From: Struthio camelus
Taxonomy: Eukaryota > Chordata > Aves > Struthioniformes > Struthionidae
Reading direction: 5' to 3'
DNA length: 64,000 nt
NCBI RefSeq assembly: GCF_040807025.1
Contig: NC_090942.1
Coordinates: 37,898,911-37,962,910 of the forward strand
Positions 1 through 12,624 of this stretch are shown piece by piece. The notes below the pieces were generated by a model. The model did no database searches. It was not told the DNA's origin and saw only the letters and a list, made by a program, of their open reading frames with translations. Both the position numbers and the translations under genes were made by a program. How positions within the stretch are numbered: position 1 is the stretch's first letter; each line of letters starts with the position of its first letter.

Positions 1-478
1 TTCAAGCTACCAACTTTTGTATTGTACATGCTGTAGAGAAGCGGAACATGTTCAATAGTTCTTTAAATCTGTGTACTCTGCTGTTCACTAAGCATGACAA
101 TCTAATTCAGTGTAATCTAAGAGGTAACTGTTATGTATGTATTAATTCTTCTTATTCTGTTTGTCCTGCAACACAATGGAATCACACTAGATACAACTAT
201 TTGCACCGGTGAGTTAAATTTCCTTAAAGATTGTCCTAATGTAGTTGTCTTGCATAGACTGCAATATTTCTCTTACTTAAATGTACTTTACTTTATTGTA
301 GAGTACATTGTCATAGTCAGACTGTGTTGTATTTATAATTTTGTTGCTTGGACCACTTTCTTAGCAAGCCTTGCATGCCTTAAATGGAGAGTTCAATGCG
401 AAATATACATTTTCAATTCCTTAACTAGTGTGTTTTCATAGATAGGTCATTAATTTACTGTTTTTTTTTTTTCCCTAG
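1..478 (+). other. MON2: MON2 intron, 3' part
   Basis: This is the end of the intron before the first MON2 exon in the window; its donor lies outside. It finishes with a T-rich tract of about 14 bases and the acceptor CCCTAG at 473-478. An open frame of 102 codons (133-441) lies inside it. That frame is rich in hydrophobic residues and matches nothing in MON2, so I read it as chance. Confidence 0.85.
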
Positions 479-607
479 GCGGAGTGGGTAGCATTGAATT
501 ATGTACCGTTTGCTGAGAGGTCGTTGGAAGTTGTTGTGGACTTGTACCAAAAGACCGCTTGCCATAAAGCTGTGGTAAATGAGAAAGTTCTTCAGAACAT
601 TATTAAG
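479..607 (+). CDS. MON2: MON2 coding exon (first of seven in the window)
   Basis: The exon has 129 nt, exactly 43 codons, and begins and ends between codons. The translation starts [20 protein letters not shown] and ends [10 protein letters not shown], which I recognise as the C-terminal region of MON2. It is bounded by CCCTAG and a GTAGAA donor at 608. MON2 is a large (about 1,700 residues in human) peripheral membrane protein of the trans-Golgi/endosome. It is related to the DCB-HUS regions of the large Sec7 Arf-GEFs but lacks a Sec7 domain. It works with DOP1 (dopey) and a flippase in endosome-to-Golgi recycling. The seven exons here sum to 960 nt with no frame break, giving the last 319 residues, a helical, HEAT-like C-terminal part. 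Identification is by remembered family sequence, not by a search. Confidence 0.96.
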
Positions 608-2545
608 GTAGAAGTTTGTGTCATGCTTATGTTGTGAATTAATGAATTTATTTTGAAACCTCTGAGTTTCATTTGGGGGTAATGTTGGCAAGTGCTTTCA
701 GTGAAGTTTAAAGCTTTCATTAACAAATGGACTTTTTTATGAAGTTGGGCAGGGGATAGTTTGTTTTGATGCTGCAAAGCTATTGATTAGGCTGTAAATC
801 TTGTTCTTTAGCTGGATGATATAATAATGTCAGCATTGTTATTTCAAAGTTGAGACAAAATTTGAAAGATATGTTTGGCCACAAAATAGTAATCTTTGAC
901 TTTGAAAGTCAGCATCTGAAAAGCAGGCCTCTTAGTTTGACCCTGTAAGTATTGCATCGAAGACTAGACACAGTCTTCTCAAAACCAGCTATCTACTGCA
1001 GCATATATTTATGAGCGTGTGTTCTGTCTGTTAATTTTGCTGTGCACTTAATTCCCTTGTGTGTGACTGATGTAGCTATAGAATCCTATGGGCACACAAA
1101 TGGGCTTTTAAGGAGGAATCACCAAACTGTTAACCTTTTTTGACCTTATTTCCATTTTAGGAAATGATTTTGGCAAATAATCGAAGTAGTAATAAATGTT
1201 TGTTTTAAGAAAAAAAAAAAAAAAAAAGTAAGTATGTGGGACCTTGATTTGTTTGTGATGACTTTTGCCTGGCCTCAGGTAGTTCCTGTACCTAAATTTA
1301 AAGACACAAATATGCTCAAAATAATTGTGTGGTATCATTTATAATCCATTGTGAATTAAATTTGTATATTTCAATACAACTGTTTTCCACCTCTATTTCA
1401 ATGGAAAATAGGTTGAAACTGATATAAATGCCACTTCTCTGTAAAGTTCAGAAAGTTGATGATGATGTGTTCCACTGCAGTAGATGAAAACACTTTTAAA
1501 AGGATTAGCCATTTCTCTAAAGCCCATGTTGACATTGGAATAAGAGTTGACCCCTGCAAACAATAGTATCACAAGAAGAATATTCTGTTTTTCCCTAGGA
1601 TTAATTCCTGTCTCTCATAACTCCCCATTCCCAAAATTATTTCCAGTTACCTGACTCTTGAGAGTGAGTAGCCGCTTTCAAATAGCCTTTGCTTCCCTTA
1701 AATTAGAGATCTCCTTAAATGCATTAGACATGTACATAATACCAGAATTTAGTCAAAGTATAGTTGAAATGTGAATTAAGAATTGAGATTTCCAAGATAA
1801 GTTGGTATCAGCTCCTAGTTGACTGATTGTTGTTTGACTAACAGTGTTAAAAGGAGTAAATACAGTGCAAACGTGTGCTAGATGTTTTATCATTAAGGAG
1901 TTTCCTGTATAGATATTAAAGCTATCTTTCTCTCTCAACAGATTTTTAAGATTTCTTGTGTTTTTTATCTGCTATACATTTGAGTTATGCTGCAGACTTA
2001 ATGTTTGGAATTTCACTAATTCTTTTTATTTGTAAACTTCATCTGGTTTTACGTTCAGTAATGACCCAATGTCTTACAGTGATGTATACAGTTCAACTTT
2101 TGCATTTTAGAAGAAGTTTAATCTCAGTGGGGTTTTTTTTTCTTTACTTTGGAAGCACGTGAGACAACTTTCTAGGAAAAAGACTAAACTCTCCATAGTA
2201 GACTCATGATGATGAACTGCCTGCAATCTGTTAGATGCTATGAAAGTCTGTTTGTCAGAGTTAGCAGAAATAGTAGATGGTAATGTAGAAAAAGAAAATT
2301 AGCAGGTAATTTTGAGTGTAATTGGTAATGGATCAACTCTGCCTCCCAACCTTATACTTGGTAACAGATCTGTGCCTCAGCCAGCTAGCATACAGTAAAT
2401 AATCTTTGTAATTATATTAAAAGAGGAAAAAAAGAGGATTCGTACTGTCAGCTATGAAAATATCTACTGAGTTGTTCTAGAGAGTTGTCTTATAGCTGCT
2501 CAGAGAAATTGAAGTATAAGTCTTGTTTGAACTTTCTTTTTGCAG
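608..2545 (+). other. MON2: MON2 intron
   Basis: Intron of about 1.9 kb, donor GTAGAA, acceptor CTTTTTGCAG. It is AT-rich and holds an A18 run at 1210-1227. No further exon, RNA gene or transposon was recognised. The short open frames here have no resemblance to MON2. Confidence 0.85.
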
Positions 2546-2736
2546 ACGCTGAGAATACCTCTTAGTTTGAAATATTCTTGTCCTTCTGAAAGCACGTGGA
2601 AACTAGCAGTGTCCTCTCTTCTCAAAGTTCTTTCTATTGGACTACCAGTTGCAAGGCAGCATGCATCTTCTGGAAAATTTGACAGTATGTGGCCAGAGCT
2701 AGCCAATACTTTTGAAGATTTTTTATTCACTAAAAG
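2546..2736 (+). CDS. MON2: MON2 coding exon (second in the window)
   Basis: The exon has 191 nt and follows acceptor TTTTTGCAG. It starts in phase 0 ([20 protein letters not shown]) and ends after two bases of a codon (AG). These join the first T of the next exon to make a serine. The segment carries the conserved stretches [20 protein letters not shown] and [16 protein letters not shown]. It belongs to the helical C-terminal part of MON2. An overlapping open frame of similar length exists on the opposite strand (2500-2730) and is a shadow of this exon. Confidence 0.97.
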
Positions 2737-3234
2737 GTAAATACAAATTCCTTTTTTATTTGATTTGATTTAATTCTTTTTTTAACTGGCAAGTATTCTT
2801 GAGTAATTTATTTAGTTTAGTTTGTTTAGTAAAGAAGCAAAACAGTATGTCAGTAGAGTTCAGTAAAAGTAGCCTTATCCTTAGGGGCTATTTGATTTCT
2901 GGAAGTGATTTTAATGAATGAAGGAAAAAGGGTGACCATTTTTTCTACTTCAAAAAAAGTTCATTCAAAAGGGGTAATGTCTTAGCAAGAGATAGCTCAA
3001 CTGAGCTCTGAGTACAAGCTTTCTAATCAGGCCATGGAATTCTGTATGGGCTCCCAAGAATGTTTACTGTAGATTTGACAAAGAATTATTAATTTAGACT
3101 CACTTTTCTTTTTTTCCCAATATGAAGAGAACTAAAACAATAATTTTTCCGAGGTAAGGTGAGCATCATCAACTATATGCATTTCCCTTGAGGAGTCTTG
3201 AAATTTTCCACTTACTAGGTGTTCTGATCTCGCA

Positions 3235-3256
3235 CCCCCCCCCCCCCCCCCACCCC
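3235..3256 (+). repeat. C-run in MON2 intron
   Basis: Seventeen C, one A, then four C. Slippage-prone, with quadruplex potential on the minus strand. Confidence 0.9.
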
Positions 3257-5410
3257 GGAATTGCTGTTCGCTTAGAAACCTGTAGTTATCTTACATTGTA
3301 CAGCTATTGAGTCTTTCTTTTTTTTTTTTTATTCCTGTTTTTCTTTCCCCCTTAATATCCATCTTTTTCTAACTGTTAAATAGCACTTCGTTTTCCCAAG
3401 CGCGTGCTCCTCTTTCTTATGGTTAGAGCCCATATCACTTTGTGGCCTTTTACCTTCTGTTACAGGCTAGCCTTTCTGTTCCCTCTATCAGCCTGAGCCA
3501 TGTGGTCCTAGTACGAGTTAAAGAAGGGAGAAAGCTTGCCTTATGCCAGGACAATTAGCAATAGCAGTCATTTCTTGTTTTCTTCATCCTCCTCCTCATC
3601 CCTACAATGCTCCTGAAGTTTGCCCCTCTCCTTGATGAAAGGAGCGTTCTAGAGATAGCTGTGGAAGTTCCCCGTGTTGAGGTAATTCTCTTCTGATTTC
3701 CTTCTGCGCAAGACCCCGTGAAACTGGCCTTGGCAAATAGGATAATCTGTCCCTTTTGTTTCGGAAATTTCGAAGTTATTGTATCTTAGAGTGGATTGTA
3801 AATACAGTATAGTCCATGTCTTAAATCTGTGGTTGTTCTGTTTCAAAGTAAATTAATTTTCAGATTTACTTTTCGTTTTTTCAATTTCTTCTTCTCTGTT
3901 ATGGTTCTAAGAGAAATTATGTTAAGCATAGTGGTGTCTTGTTCAAGAGTAATTTGGGAGAATCTACCCACTGTTTTGAAAGCAAATAATAACTGAAATT
4001 TATCTGTTGAATTGAGGTACGTGTCAACCTTAATAATGAGAAAAGGCAGTGGGAAAATACTTTCTAAAGACTGTGTTGGTCCTTTCTTTAAAGCTAGCTT
4101 GGTGATACAAAGACTGTTGTGCAGTGTATTCGTTGATGTATTTATATTAACAGTGAGATATGTTTTTTAAAACTTTGAGCGTGTACTTGGTTTTTGTCTG
4201 TATCACCGAAATCAGTTAGCCAAGGCACAAATGAGAAGCACTCCCCATGCTCTTAGTCAGATTTGTGACTTGTAAATTTGACTTAGTTATTCTGACTGTG
4301 GTGCTGACTGTGATTTTACTGCGATTCAGCCATCTCTTGATGGCTTTCAAACTTGCAAATATGTCATGCAAGGCAAGTTTTAGTCCAACAGGGTTTATTA
4401 AGTCAAGTGCAGAAGTGCACAAATCTGGTCACTCTGCTTAAGACCAGCACGAACTGAAAAGGCTCAGAGAATTTTGGAAAATGCAATTCAGAGACATCCT
4501 GGGAGGCAAAAACTTAGTAACGTTACTACATTATCTGAATTTTTACTGTTATACAATGTATGTAGTTGTTTCTGCCTCTTGTAATGAAGAACTGAATACA
4601 GTCAGAACTGAAAATTAACCTTTTCATGTTGCCATTATGTAACTTTTCTCTGCTCTCTCTGCTTAAAGGAAACTGAAATGTCATTTGTCAGAAGGAAACT
4701 TCCTTTTCCTCCTTTCCTCCTCTATACCTTTTCATACTCCATACTTTACACTGTTTAAGGTTCTACGTGTTCCATGCTATTATCTGTGCAGGCTTTATGC
4801 AAAACTAGGTAAACATCTTCCTTTTTTATCTGACCTTCAAACCCTTGTTCTTTCAAGCTGACTTGGCACTGCTGGTATAGTTATAAATAATGAAATGTCT
4901 ACATCTCTGTAAAACTTAAAAATATCTTATTTCAGTCAGTCTTCCTGTCAGTGCTGTTCAACACATTTGGCTAGTTTTTCCCTTTAACATTGTGCATTAA
5001 AATATCCCAGTGTAAATTTTCTCATTCTTGTATCCTCCAAATCCCTCCCTACTTGGCTGAGGAACCAAAAAAATGTTCCTATAGTAGAGAGAGACAGCTA
5101 TTTATTTCACTGACATTTTTCAATTTTTAACCAACATTTTACATACTTTTTTTGTCCCTAATTCTTCTAATAACTGCAGTTCCAGAAATTGCATGTGTGG
5201 AAATAGGCTAATTTTGTTAACACCCGTGAACCTGTAGTCCTAAAATAGCGAACCTCGTCTGTCTGGCCTTGCCTTTGTCTTTTGGACAGGAATAAGTTTT
5301 CAAGCCAGGTATGGTGCTGAATAAGAGGAGATACTCACTGATGTTTGAAATGTACAAAGCACAGCAGAAATGGTCTGCAGCTTTGCACAGCAAGAAATTT
5401 AAAATATAGC

Positions 5411-5429
5411 AAAAAAAAAAAAAAAAAAA
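5411..5429 (+). repeat. A19 run in MON2 intron
   Basis: Nineteen consecutive A after AAAATATAGC. No retroposed body was recognised. Confidence 0.9.
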
Positions 5430-6120
5430 GCTGAGGTAAATAAAGTGAAATGTTACTGTCACAGAATTAGCAACTTCCAAGCAACAAGCTTCAGCTTTGT
5501 TTTTATTTTTTTTTATTTTTTAGTAAGCTACACTTGGGAAGACTCCATGATTTTGATTTTTATTATAAACCAAAATGACATTTTAAAATTAATACATTTC
5601 ATGCAACTTAATTTAAGCAAGACTGTCGTCTTGTAAAAGGCTGCTCTGCTTATTATTTCTTATCATTCTTCTTTCCCAGAGGCTTTCATAGAAACATGTC
5701 AAGCCATTATATAAAATAAAATTCAACGAATGTGTATGTATATAATTTATTAGGGCAGAAGTCTGTGCTCACATGAGGGAATTAAGTCAATACTCTCCAG
5801 AAAGATGCAGGGCGCCGCTATGCGCAGCAGGTCTCATGGTGCCTGTTAGCCCTTTGTTGTGATGCTTTAAAGCCTTCCCTAGCCTGTGTGGGCAGCACCT
5901 GGAAGCTCCGCGCATAGGAAAGCCTGAAGAGAGCAGCGGTGAGCGTGGCACTGCCTCTTACGTTCACCAGCTCCTGATCCTTCTGGTACGGTTTGACCGT
6001 ATTGGATCAAACAAGCAAAGCTTTTGGCCCCTAGATTGATGTTTCATACTGACACCTCACAAAAATCTATGTATCCGGGATGAATTTGCTACATGAACAA
6101 GAGTTTAGCCTAATCTGTAG

Positions 6121-6199
6121 CAGATAAAATATGGATGATTGGACATATAAGTCATATATGGCAGATCAACAAATATGGACGACCGGACAGATAGGTCAT
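6121..6199 (+). repeat. Imperfect tandem duplication, period about 41
   Basis: Two copies begin CAGAT and end GTCAT: 6121-6155 and 6162-6199. They share the core AAATATGGA(T/C)GA(TT/CC)GGACA and differ mainly by T/C changes and a 3-base insertion. It lies deep in the 6.7-kb MON2 intron. Confidence 0.8.
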
Positions 6200-9100
6200 C
6201 AAACCACTTTAAAGTAAACCTGAGCATAAAGTCAGGCATTCTTAAACTAGGAAATGTCAGAATGCAAGTTTTCCGTGTAATTCAACAAGTCCCATATTCA
6301 TGCATCATAATAGTTTATGCAACTATCTAAATGGTTTGCATAGTCACCGTCTTTATTGTTTAAGTGTTACACAAGGTGCTGACTGAATGGCTACTTAATA
6401 TTTTCTTTGTTTTCAACATGTAGCCCCAGACCGGCTGATTGCCTAACATCAAAACCAGTATTAAATATAGCATTTTACATCTTCCTCATTTTTGGCTTTT
6501 TCTATCTCTGGCTTTATATATAGCACTTAAATGGTTTCACAGTGGTGAGGTTACTTACATAACATCTCTTTGAGGATGGGAGATATCTTTGTTTTCAAGG
6601 GGGAACACTGCTACATACTGTCATAACTGTCAAAACTAAACATTAGCTGGAGCTGTGCAGACTGAACTCCAGTTCTCGATTCCATGCTGAGCATCCAGAA
6701 GATGAAAAAAATGCTCTTGGAAAAAATCTCTGAACGGTCAGCATTGTATAGGAACACTGGGGAAAAAATTAGTAGCCAACCTAACCAGATTTAGAAGACA
6801 CCAAAGTTATTAAACCTTTCATGAAAATTGATAGTGATTTAGAGAAGGCAGCCCCAGACTATTACCTGCTATGAGGAAAAGGCTGGCAGGGGTCCGCCAT
6901 CCTGTATTTGGCAGCAGCCTTGCCAGTCAGCACGTGGCTAGTTCTGAACTACTGCCGCACATGCGGGCTGTTGCCTGGGGGTGGGGGGAAGCGTGAGGGT
7001 GAGGGAAAAGATGGGGTTTTGGGAAGGGCGTTTGGAAACGAGCCAAGGGACGCTGGTCTGCCTGCCGCTACCATGCTTCACTGATTCCTCTGCTTACAAA
7101 CCAGCTTGGTTCTTTGTTCAGTCCCGAACTGTTTTCCTTGCATCTGCCTATTCTACCATAAATCAGGCAGGGAATGTGGCAGACTGACGACATAGTTTTC
7201 CTCTCTTCCTAGGAGTGACCATCCTGTGTACTTAATCAGATGGTTTCTCTGGAAAAAATAAAGCTTCATTTAATTTAAGACGCATCATAACACACACAAA
7301 TACACGCAACAGCAGTAAGTTGAAGTACCACAGGCAATCTTAATTCCAGTATTTCTGTCTATTCAAGTGGTGGAATTTCCAAGCTGTTCCTCAGCTTGGC
7401 AATTTTATATGTATATTGTATATTGTTTTAAAAAGATAAACATAAAATTGAGGGAGAAGGAAGAGAATTTACTATTTGGAGTCATATTGATCTTTTATAG
7501 ACCCTTATCTCAGATCTTTATTGTTAATGTTACTAGTTATGACATTAGTTCTGATTAAAAAAAATATTATATTCTCTACAAACTAGTGTTTATGCAAGGC
7601 ATGACAGGGAAGTAGATTCTGCAGTTTACAATGGGTTTTGCAATTGCCTTTAAATTTCAAAGGAACATGGGCACGAGGATTCTGGCTTCTGCTCTATGTC
7701 AGGAAAAGAGAAACAGCCTAACTAGGTCAGAAGAGACAGATATCTAGACTTATATGTGGTTTCTGATAGATTGGTGGATACCAGAGGAAGTGTGCAAGGC
7801 AACTATGTAGTGATAATTTCCTGAAATACACCTCCAACCTCGCAATTTATGCAGCTCCTGAAACTCCCTGTACCAAAGGCCGTCATTGACTTATAGTAGA
7901 TTTTTCTTTTTATAAATTGGCCAACCGCGTTTCAAATCTGTGTACGTTTTAGCATCTAATCCCATGATGTGGGATCATTAAAGGAATTCCAGAGTTTTAA
8001 CTCTCCGCTGTGTGAAACACCTTCTTTGAGTTCCATCCCCCTCCCCGCCCAGCGCCCTGAACCTGCCACTTGGTTCCCTGCTTTCAAGCTTTTATTTGGA
8101 GGCAGAAATTATACTTTAAGTACTGCATCTCTATTAGCAAAAACAATGCTGTGCAGCAGGAGCAGATCTGTAGAGCAAAACAGTTCATGATGAGCACCTA
8201 CCGCCGGTAGAATGCTCACTTCAGGAGTTTGACTTCAGAGTAGCTCTAGTCTGGCTTCCTGTGGTGTGAGCAGCTACTAGAGCTTGGAGTACATCTTTTG
8301 GTTCAGTTTCATTGAAAAGGAATCTAGTTCTGGATGCATCTGGACCAGATGCAAGCCAAGGTTTGGTAAATGGGGATGACTGAAAGATTCACCTCAAAAG
8401 CCAATGTATGATCCAAACTAAAACACCTGCGCTGAAGCAATGAAGTAGGCGATTGTCATCGAAACGACAGGCCCCTCTTTCCCTCCTCCTGAGGAACTCA
8501 GCTCCTTAACTTGGCAGGAGCATAATCAAGCAGAGGTAAAAATGGTTAGTTTTCTGATAGGCTGGAGAGTTGGATCAACTTAACAGATGGTCCAGAAGTA
8601 CAAGGAATGACTCAGTGGATGAGATAGAACTTCACTGGAAGAAAAATGTGTGGCTGATAGCTGGCGTAAAATTTCCAAACAAATGATATAAAGATTTCCA
8701 AAGTTACAAGAAGGTAAGGTGAGATCTTGTAAAGCAGTAGGTAAATTTCATGACTGAAGAACTTCTGGACACTTTTTCTGTAAATAAATTTCTGTATATA
8801 GTAGATAAATGACAAAAAGTTCTGAAATTCTTCAAAATCATTATTTATAAAATGGGATTCTCTCTTTATAAAATGCATTAAGAATGAGAACATATGTATC
8901 ACACTGAGTTATCAAAAAAAGAGACAAAGTATTGTCCCATGAATGAGAAAAGTGTTTCATTAATACAGAAAGAAAATGATATAAAATTAAGTTTTTTCAA
9001 ATATAATGCTAAAAATCAAAAATTTGTCATAATCTTAGGAAGATTATGAGAAAATTGGGGCAAAAGTAAAAAAATAATAAACTGTCATCCCTTGGCATTA

Positions 9101-9437
9101 CCTTCATGCATTAAGCTAAGCAGGTATTGCAACTTCTGAATATATAAGACAAAAGAGATTATTTATACGCGTATGAAAAATGATGGTATTTTAAATCCTT
9201 AACCCAGTCCATCAGTTCTAACTCTTAAATCTTAATAACTATACTTTTTTTCTTTCAAACTATTTTCTGCATCATTATTCATGAAATATTTTATTCAAAA
9301 CTGTTGATCATTATCATACACAGTGCAAAGTTGATGCATGTAATAGCTTTTCTTTAAATGTATTGCATTTCCCCTCATAGTTATCTCCTGACATATTTTG
9401 TGAATTTAGAAGTATAATGTAGTATGTTTATTTTTAG

Positions 9438-9498
9438 TACACCTCCTGATAATCTCTCAATTCAAGAATTTCAGAAGAATGAGAGTATTGATGTTGAG
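9438..9498 (+). CDS. MON2: MON2 coding exon (third in the window)
   Basis: A short exon of 61 nt: one base that completes a serine codon, then 20 codons reading [20 protein letters not shown]. The acceptor is TTTTTAG at 9437 and the donor is GAG|GTAAGG at 9499. The residue order matches the MON2 segment between the FLFTKS and VVQLIS motifs. It is too short and lacks an ATG, so a simple ORF scan misses it. It is needed to keep the frame between the second and fourth exons. Confidence 0.96.
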
Positions 9499-10801
9499 GT
9501 AAGGAGACTATAGAAAATTATGTTATACTATGAAACGTATAAGGTAGTGACATTAACAGATTGCATGTACTTCTGAAATAATTTTTGAAAACTATCTATT
9601 CAGTATTTCTCTGCAATACTTTTTCCTTTTGGAAAACAAAACGGACAACAAATTCATAAGCCGAAGTTTTGCAAAAAGTAGGAAGCTGCATGCCAAAAAT
9701 TTCTTCTTGTTGTGATCTGGAGTTCAAGACAGCCCCAAGTGGATAAATAGAATGTGTCTCTGCTTCTAATCCATTATCTGATTTTTATTCTTTATGTTAT
9801 TGTCCAGCAATTATATGGGTAATTATAAATGAATGGAAGAAGCTGACAGTCAAACCTGAAGTGAATGCCTTTTGTGTTGAGGCATGGTATTCAGTCAGTG
9901 ATGATTTTTACCCTCCAAATGCTTTTTCGTATAGAGAGAACACGTGCATAAATGGAGAAGTGATGTCATGTTTGTGCTGTACAGGGACCACTGTGATTGT
10001 AAAGAAAATATTATTTGGTTGAGTAACACTGAAGAAAATTTAGAGATGATGATATTTGAAATGAAGAGGGGCTGGTCCCCTTTCGCTCCAAGACCAAGAG
10101 ATGCAGCAGACCAGGGCGTAGGAGTACACAGGAAAGGGAGTTGCAGAGAAGAGGTGGTGATATCTATGGGCTTGATCTCCTGTCATCTCTCCAGAGTGGC
10201 AGCTGGACCATAAAGACTTCAGGATAAAAAGCAGGAGAGGTGCTGTCTGCAGAGAGCAGGACTCTGAGGTCTGGTACATTAACATACAGAGATCTAAACC
10301 CACTTTGTTCCTGAATGGAAGCATCAAGGCCAAGGATTTAAAGCATTTTGGTTAATGTGTGCTGCTCTGAACTGTTTAGATGATTACCTTTCTTGCACTG
10401 GTTTGCAAATGTCACATTGTAAGCACGTGACATGTGTCTTAACGTCTAGTGAGGATGTTGAATTGGGTGGAGACAGGGGGATGGAGGTTAGTTCTGAATG
10501 TCTGATCTCTTTTCAAAACTAATTTCAGTTTGAAGAACCTATTTCAAATGTCAGCGCAAATCTAAGTGATAACTGCTTCAGAAACCTCCCTCAAAAATAG
10601 TAGCTCAAGTCCACAATTTTTGGATGTACTTGTAAATTTGTAAAAGTTAACGTTGGAAGGTTTTTTTTTTTTTTTAAGTTTCATTAGGCATAGATATTCA
10701 GATTTCTCTTGAACGTTGTATTTTGTTTAATGTATCTGTCTTCTGTGTACTGGAATTATAACTTTAACTTTCAGAAAATTAATACATCTAATTTATTTTA
10801 G

Positions 10802-10925
10802 GTGGTGCAGCTTATCAGCACAGAGATACTGCCATATGCTAATTTTATTCCTAAGGAATTTGTTGGTCAAATAATGACTATGCTCAATAAAGGCTCAATA
10901 CATTCTCAGTCGTCTTCATTTACAG
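10802..10925 (+). CDS. MON2: MON2 coding exon (fourth in the window)
   Basis: Exon of 124 nt after acceptor ATTTTAG, starting in phase 0 with [20 protein letters not shown] and continuing [21 protein letters not shown]. It ends with one base (G) of the next codon before donor GTATGG. It is also missed by an ORF scan because it opens inside the reading frame. The exon belongs to the conserved C-terminal block of MON2. The preceding intron (9499-10801, about 1.3 kb) holds nothing recognisable beyond chance open frames at 9944-10333. Confidence 0.97.
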
Positions 10926-11142
10926 GTATGGTACCTGAATGACAAAAGATACAGAAAATGATGTTTAAATCTAATAGAAAGTAAAGAAAATGACCATATT
11001 CTTGTAAAAACTTGAAGCTTCGTGACACACATTCAGTATAAATCACTGATTTTATAAGTTATATTTTATCTCATGGAAGTTGTAGAGTAGGTTTTTTTTT
11101 TTTTTAATTATTTCTTTACTTCTTGGTCAGTACCATGTTCAA

Positions 11143-11182
11143 TATTGTACTTGTATTTCTTTGTTATTGTACTTGTATTTCT
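11143..11182 (+). repeat. Small tandem duplication, period 22
   Basis: An 18-base unit, TATTGTACTTGTATTTCT, occurs at 11143-11160 and again at 11165-11182 without mismatch. It is in a MON2 intron. Confidence 0.9.
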
Positions 11183-11772
11183 ATTTTTCTGGACTTCCTA
11201 CATAGTTTGTTTTCCTTTATTGCTAGTTGAAATAGTCCTGATAATAATTTCAGATAATTGTAAGACACTCATAAAATCCTATTCTTAAAAATTAAATGAC
11301 CTTAGCATGACTGCATGGTGTGTGACTAACAAGGTATATTCTCTGCCTTCAAGGAAAAAAAAAAAACACTTACAGCTTTTGGAAAAAGATGAAGAAAGTG
11401 GACATAAACCATTACAGAGAAAAACATTTGGGTGGTACAGTACCAAATATTGGTACTTGTGCTATAGAACCAGGGTTGCTTTTCTAAACTGATTTTATGT
11501 ATTGTGTCATTAAAGCAAGGTAACTGGGTGACTCATGTTCATAATTGTGTTGCATATTTTAGCTTTTATTTTGGGGACTATTAGGATTGCTGTCCAGTCG
11601 CCTTTTCTTAGAATCCGTTCTTAATATTTGTTCAAATCACTGTTAATCTTTTTTAATTCTATAGAAGTGATATTTTAGTTGTGTTTTGCAAAAAAGTTAA
11701 CTGATTGAAATGCAATATTTAGCGTACTAGCATGCATGTTGCACAATTAAATAAAACATTTTACTTTGACAG

Positions 11773-11980
11773 AAGCAGAAATAGATATTCGAATGAGAGA
11801 GGAATTTTCTAAGGTGTGTTTTGAAACACTGCTCCAGTTTTCATTCAGTAATAAAGTCACAACTCCTCAGGAAGGCTACATCTCTAGAATGGCACTTTCT
11901 GTGCTTTTAAAAAGGTCACAGGATGTATTGCATCGCTACATAGAAGATGAGAGATTGAGTGGCAAATGTCCTCTTCCACG
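11773..11980 (+). CDS. MON2: MON2 coding exon (fifth in the window)
   Basis: Exon of 208 nt. Its first two bases complete a glutamate codon (G|AA), then it reads [20 protein letters not shown] and on through [20 protein letters not shown] to GKCPLPR. It ends with CG of an arginine codon before donor GTATGT at 11981. The acceptor is TTTGACAG. The sequence is strongly MON2-like throughout. The preceding intron (10926-11772) carries a small tandem repeat at 11143-11182. Confidence 0.97.
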
Positions 11981-12541
11981 GTATGTCCAATATCTTTAGG
12001 AAATCGAGGGTACTAGTTTCTAAACAGGGAGGTGGCGAGTCCCCTCCAAAGAAAAATAAAACATCCAAATAGCGCTCTTGTGAAACATTTCTCAAGTAAT
12101 TGTTGTTGAAACAAAAAATTTGACCTAAATATAGGTCAAATATAGTAAATTCCTTAAAGTGTGAACTTATTTATGTTTTACTTAGCTGAGATGTTTTGAT
12201 GGTTTAAATACGCAAGGTATTTCAGTAAATGACTGATGGAATTGATTATTTTCATTTTGAAGTTATTCACATACATCAGTATTTTCAGATTGAGATAGGT
12301 ATACTGTTACTGTTTCTTATATTAAATTTAAAGCCATCCTAGTTGGCAACAGCTATGACGGTGGAAAAGTTAAAGACCAATAATAACTGTAATCACGTAA
12401 TATCCTTTTTCAGTAGGCTTCATTGCAGCTGTTTTTAATATATTTTTGTCTTTTTTATTTTATGTAAGTTTCATAGGAAATTTGTATTCTTGAGATTAAA
12501 TTGTGTGGTTGATGGATTGTTTGCATTTTTTCCTTTTGTAG

Positions 12542-12624
12542 GCAACAAGTAACAGAAATCATATTTGTTTTGAAAGCTGTCAGTACTCTCATAGATTCGC
12601 TTAAAAAAACTCAGCCTGAAAATG
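12542..12624 (+). CDS. MON2: MON2 coding exon (sixth in the window)
   Basis: Exon of 83 nt. The first base finishes the arginine codon, then it reads [27 protein letters not shown] and ends with one base (G) before donor GTAAGC. The acceptor is CCTTTTGTAG. In the normal joining this G plus TT from 14761 makes valine. A second possible partner acceptor exists at 13496 (see findings). The preceding intron is only about 560 nt. Confidence 0.97.

Larger units (their letters stand above)
2737..9437 (+). other. MON2: MON2 intron (largest in the window)
   Basis: Intron of about 6.7 kb from GTAAAT at 2737 to TTTTTAG at 9437. It contains a C-run (3235-3256), an A19 run (5411-5429) and an imperfect tandem duplication (6121-6199). 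No extra exon could be supported; open frames up to 96 codons here look like chance. A slightly GC-richer patch around 5800-5990 and one around 6880-7080 have no recognisable content. Confidence 0.8.

Noticed and set aside
133-441. 102-codon frame upstream of the first MON2 exon, considered as a preceding exon
   Set aside because: Its sequence does not resemble MON2, and the interval to 478 reads as a normal intron end.
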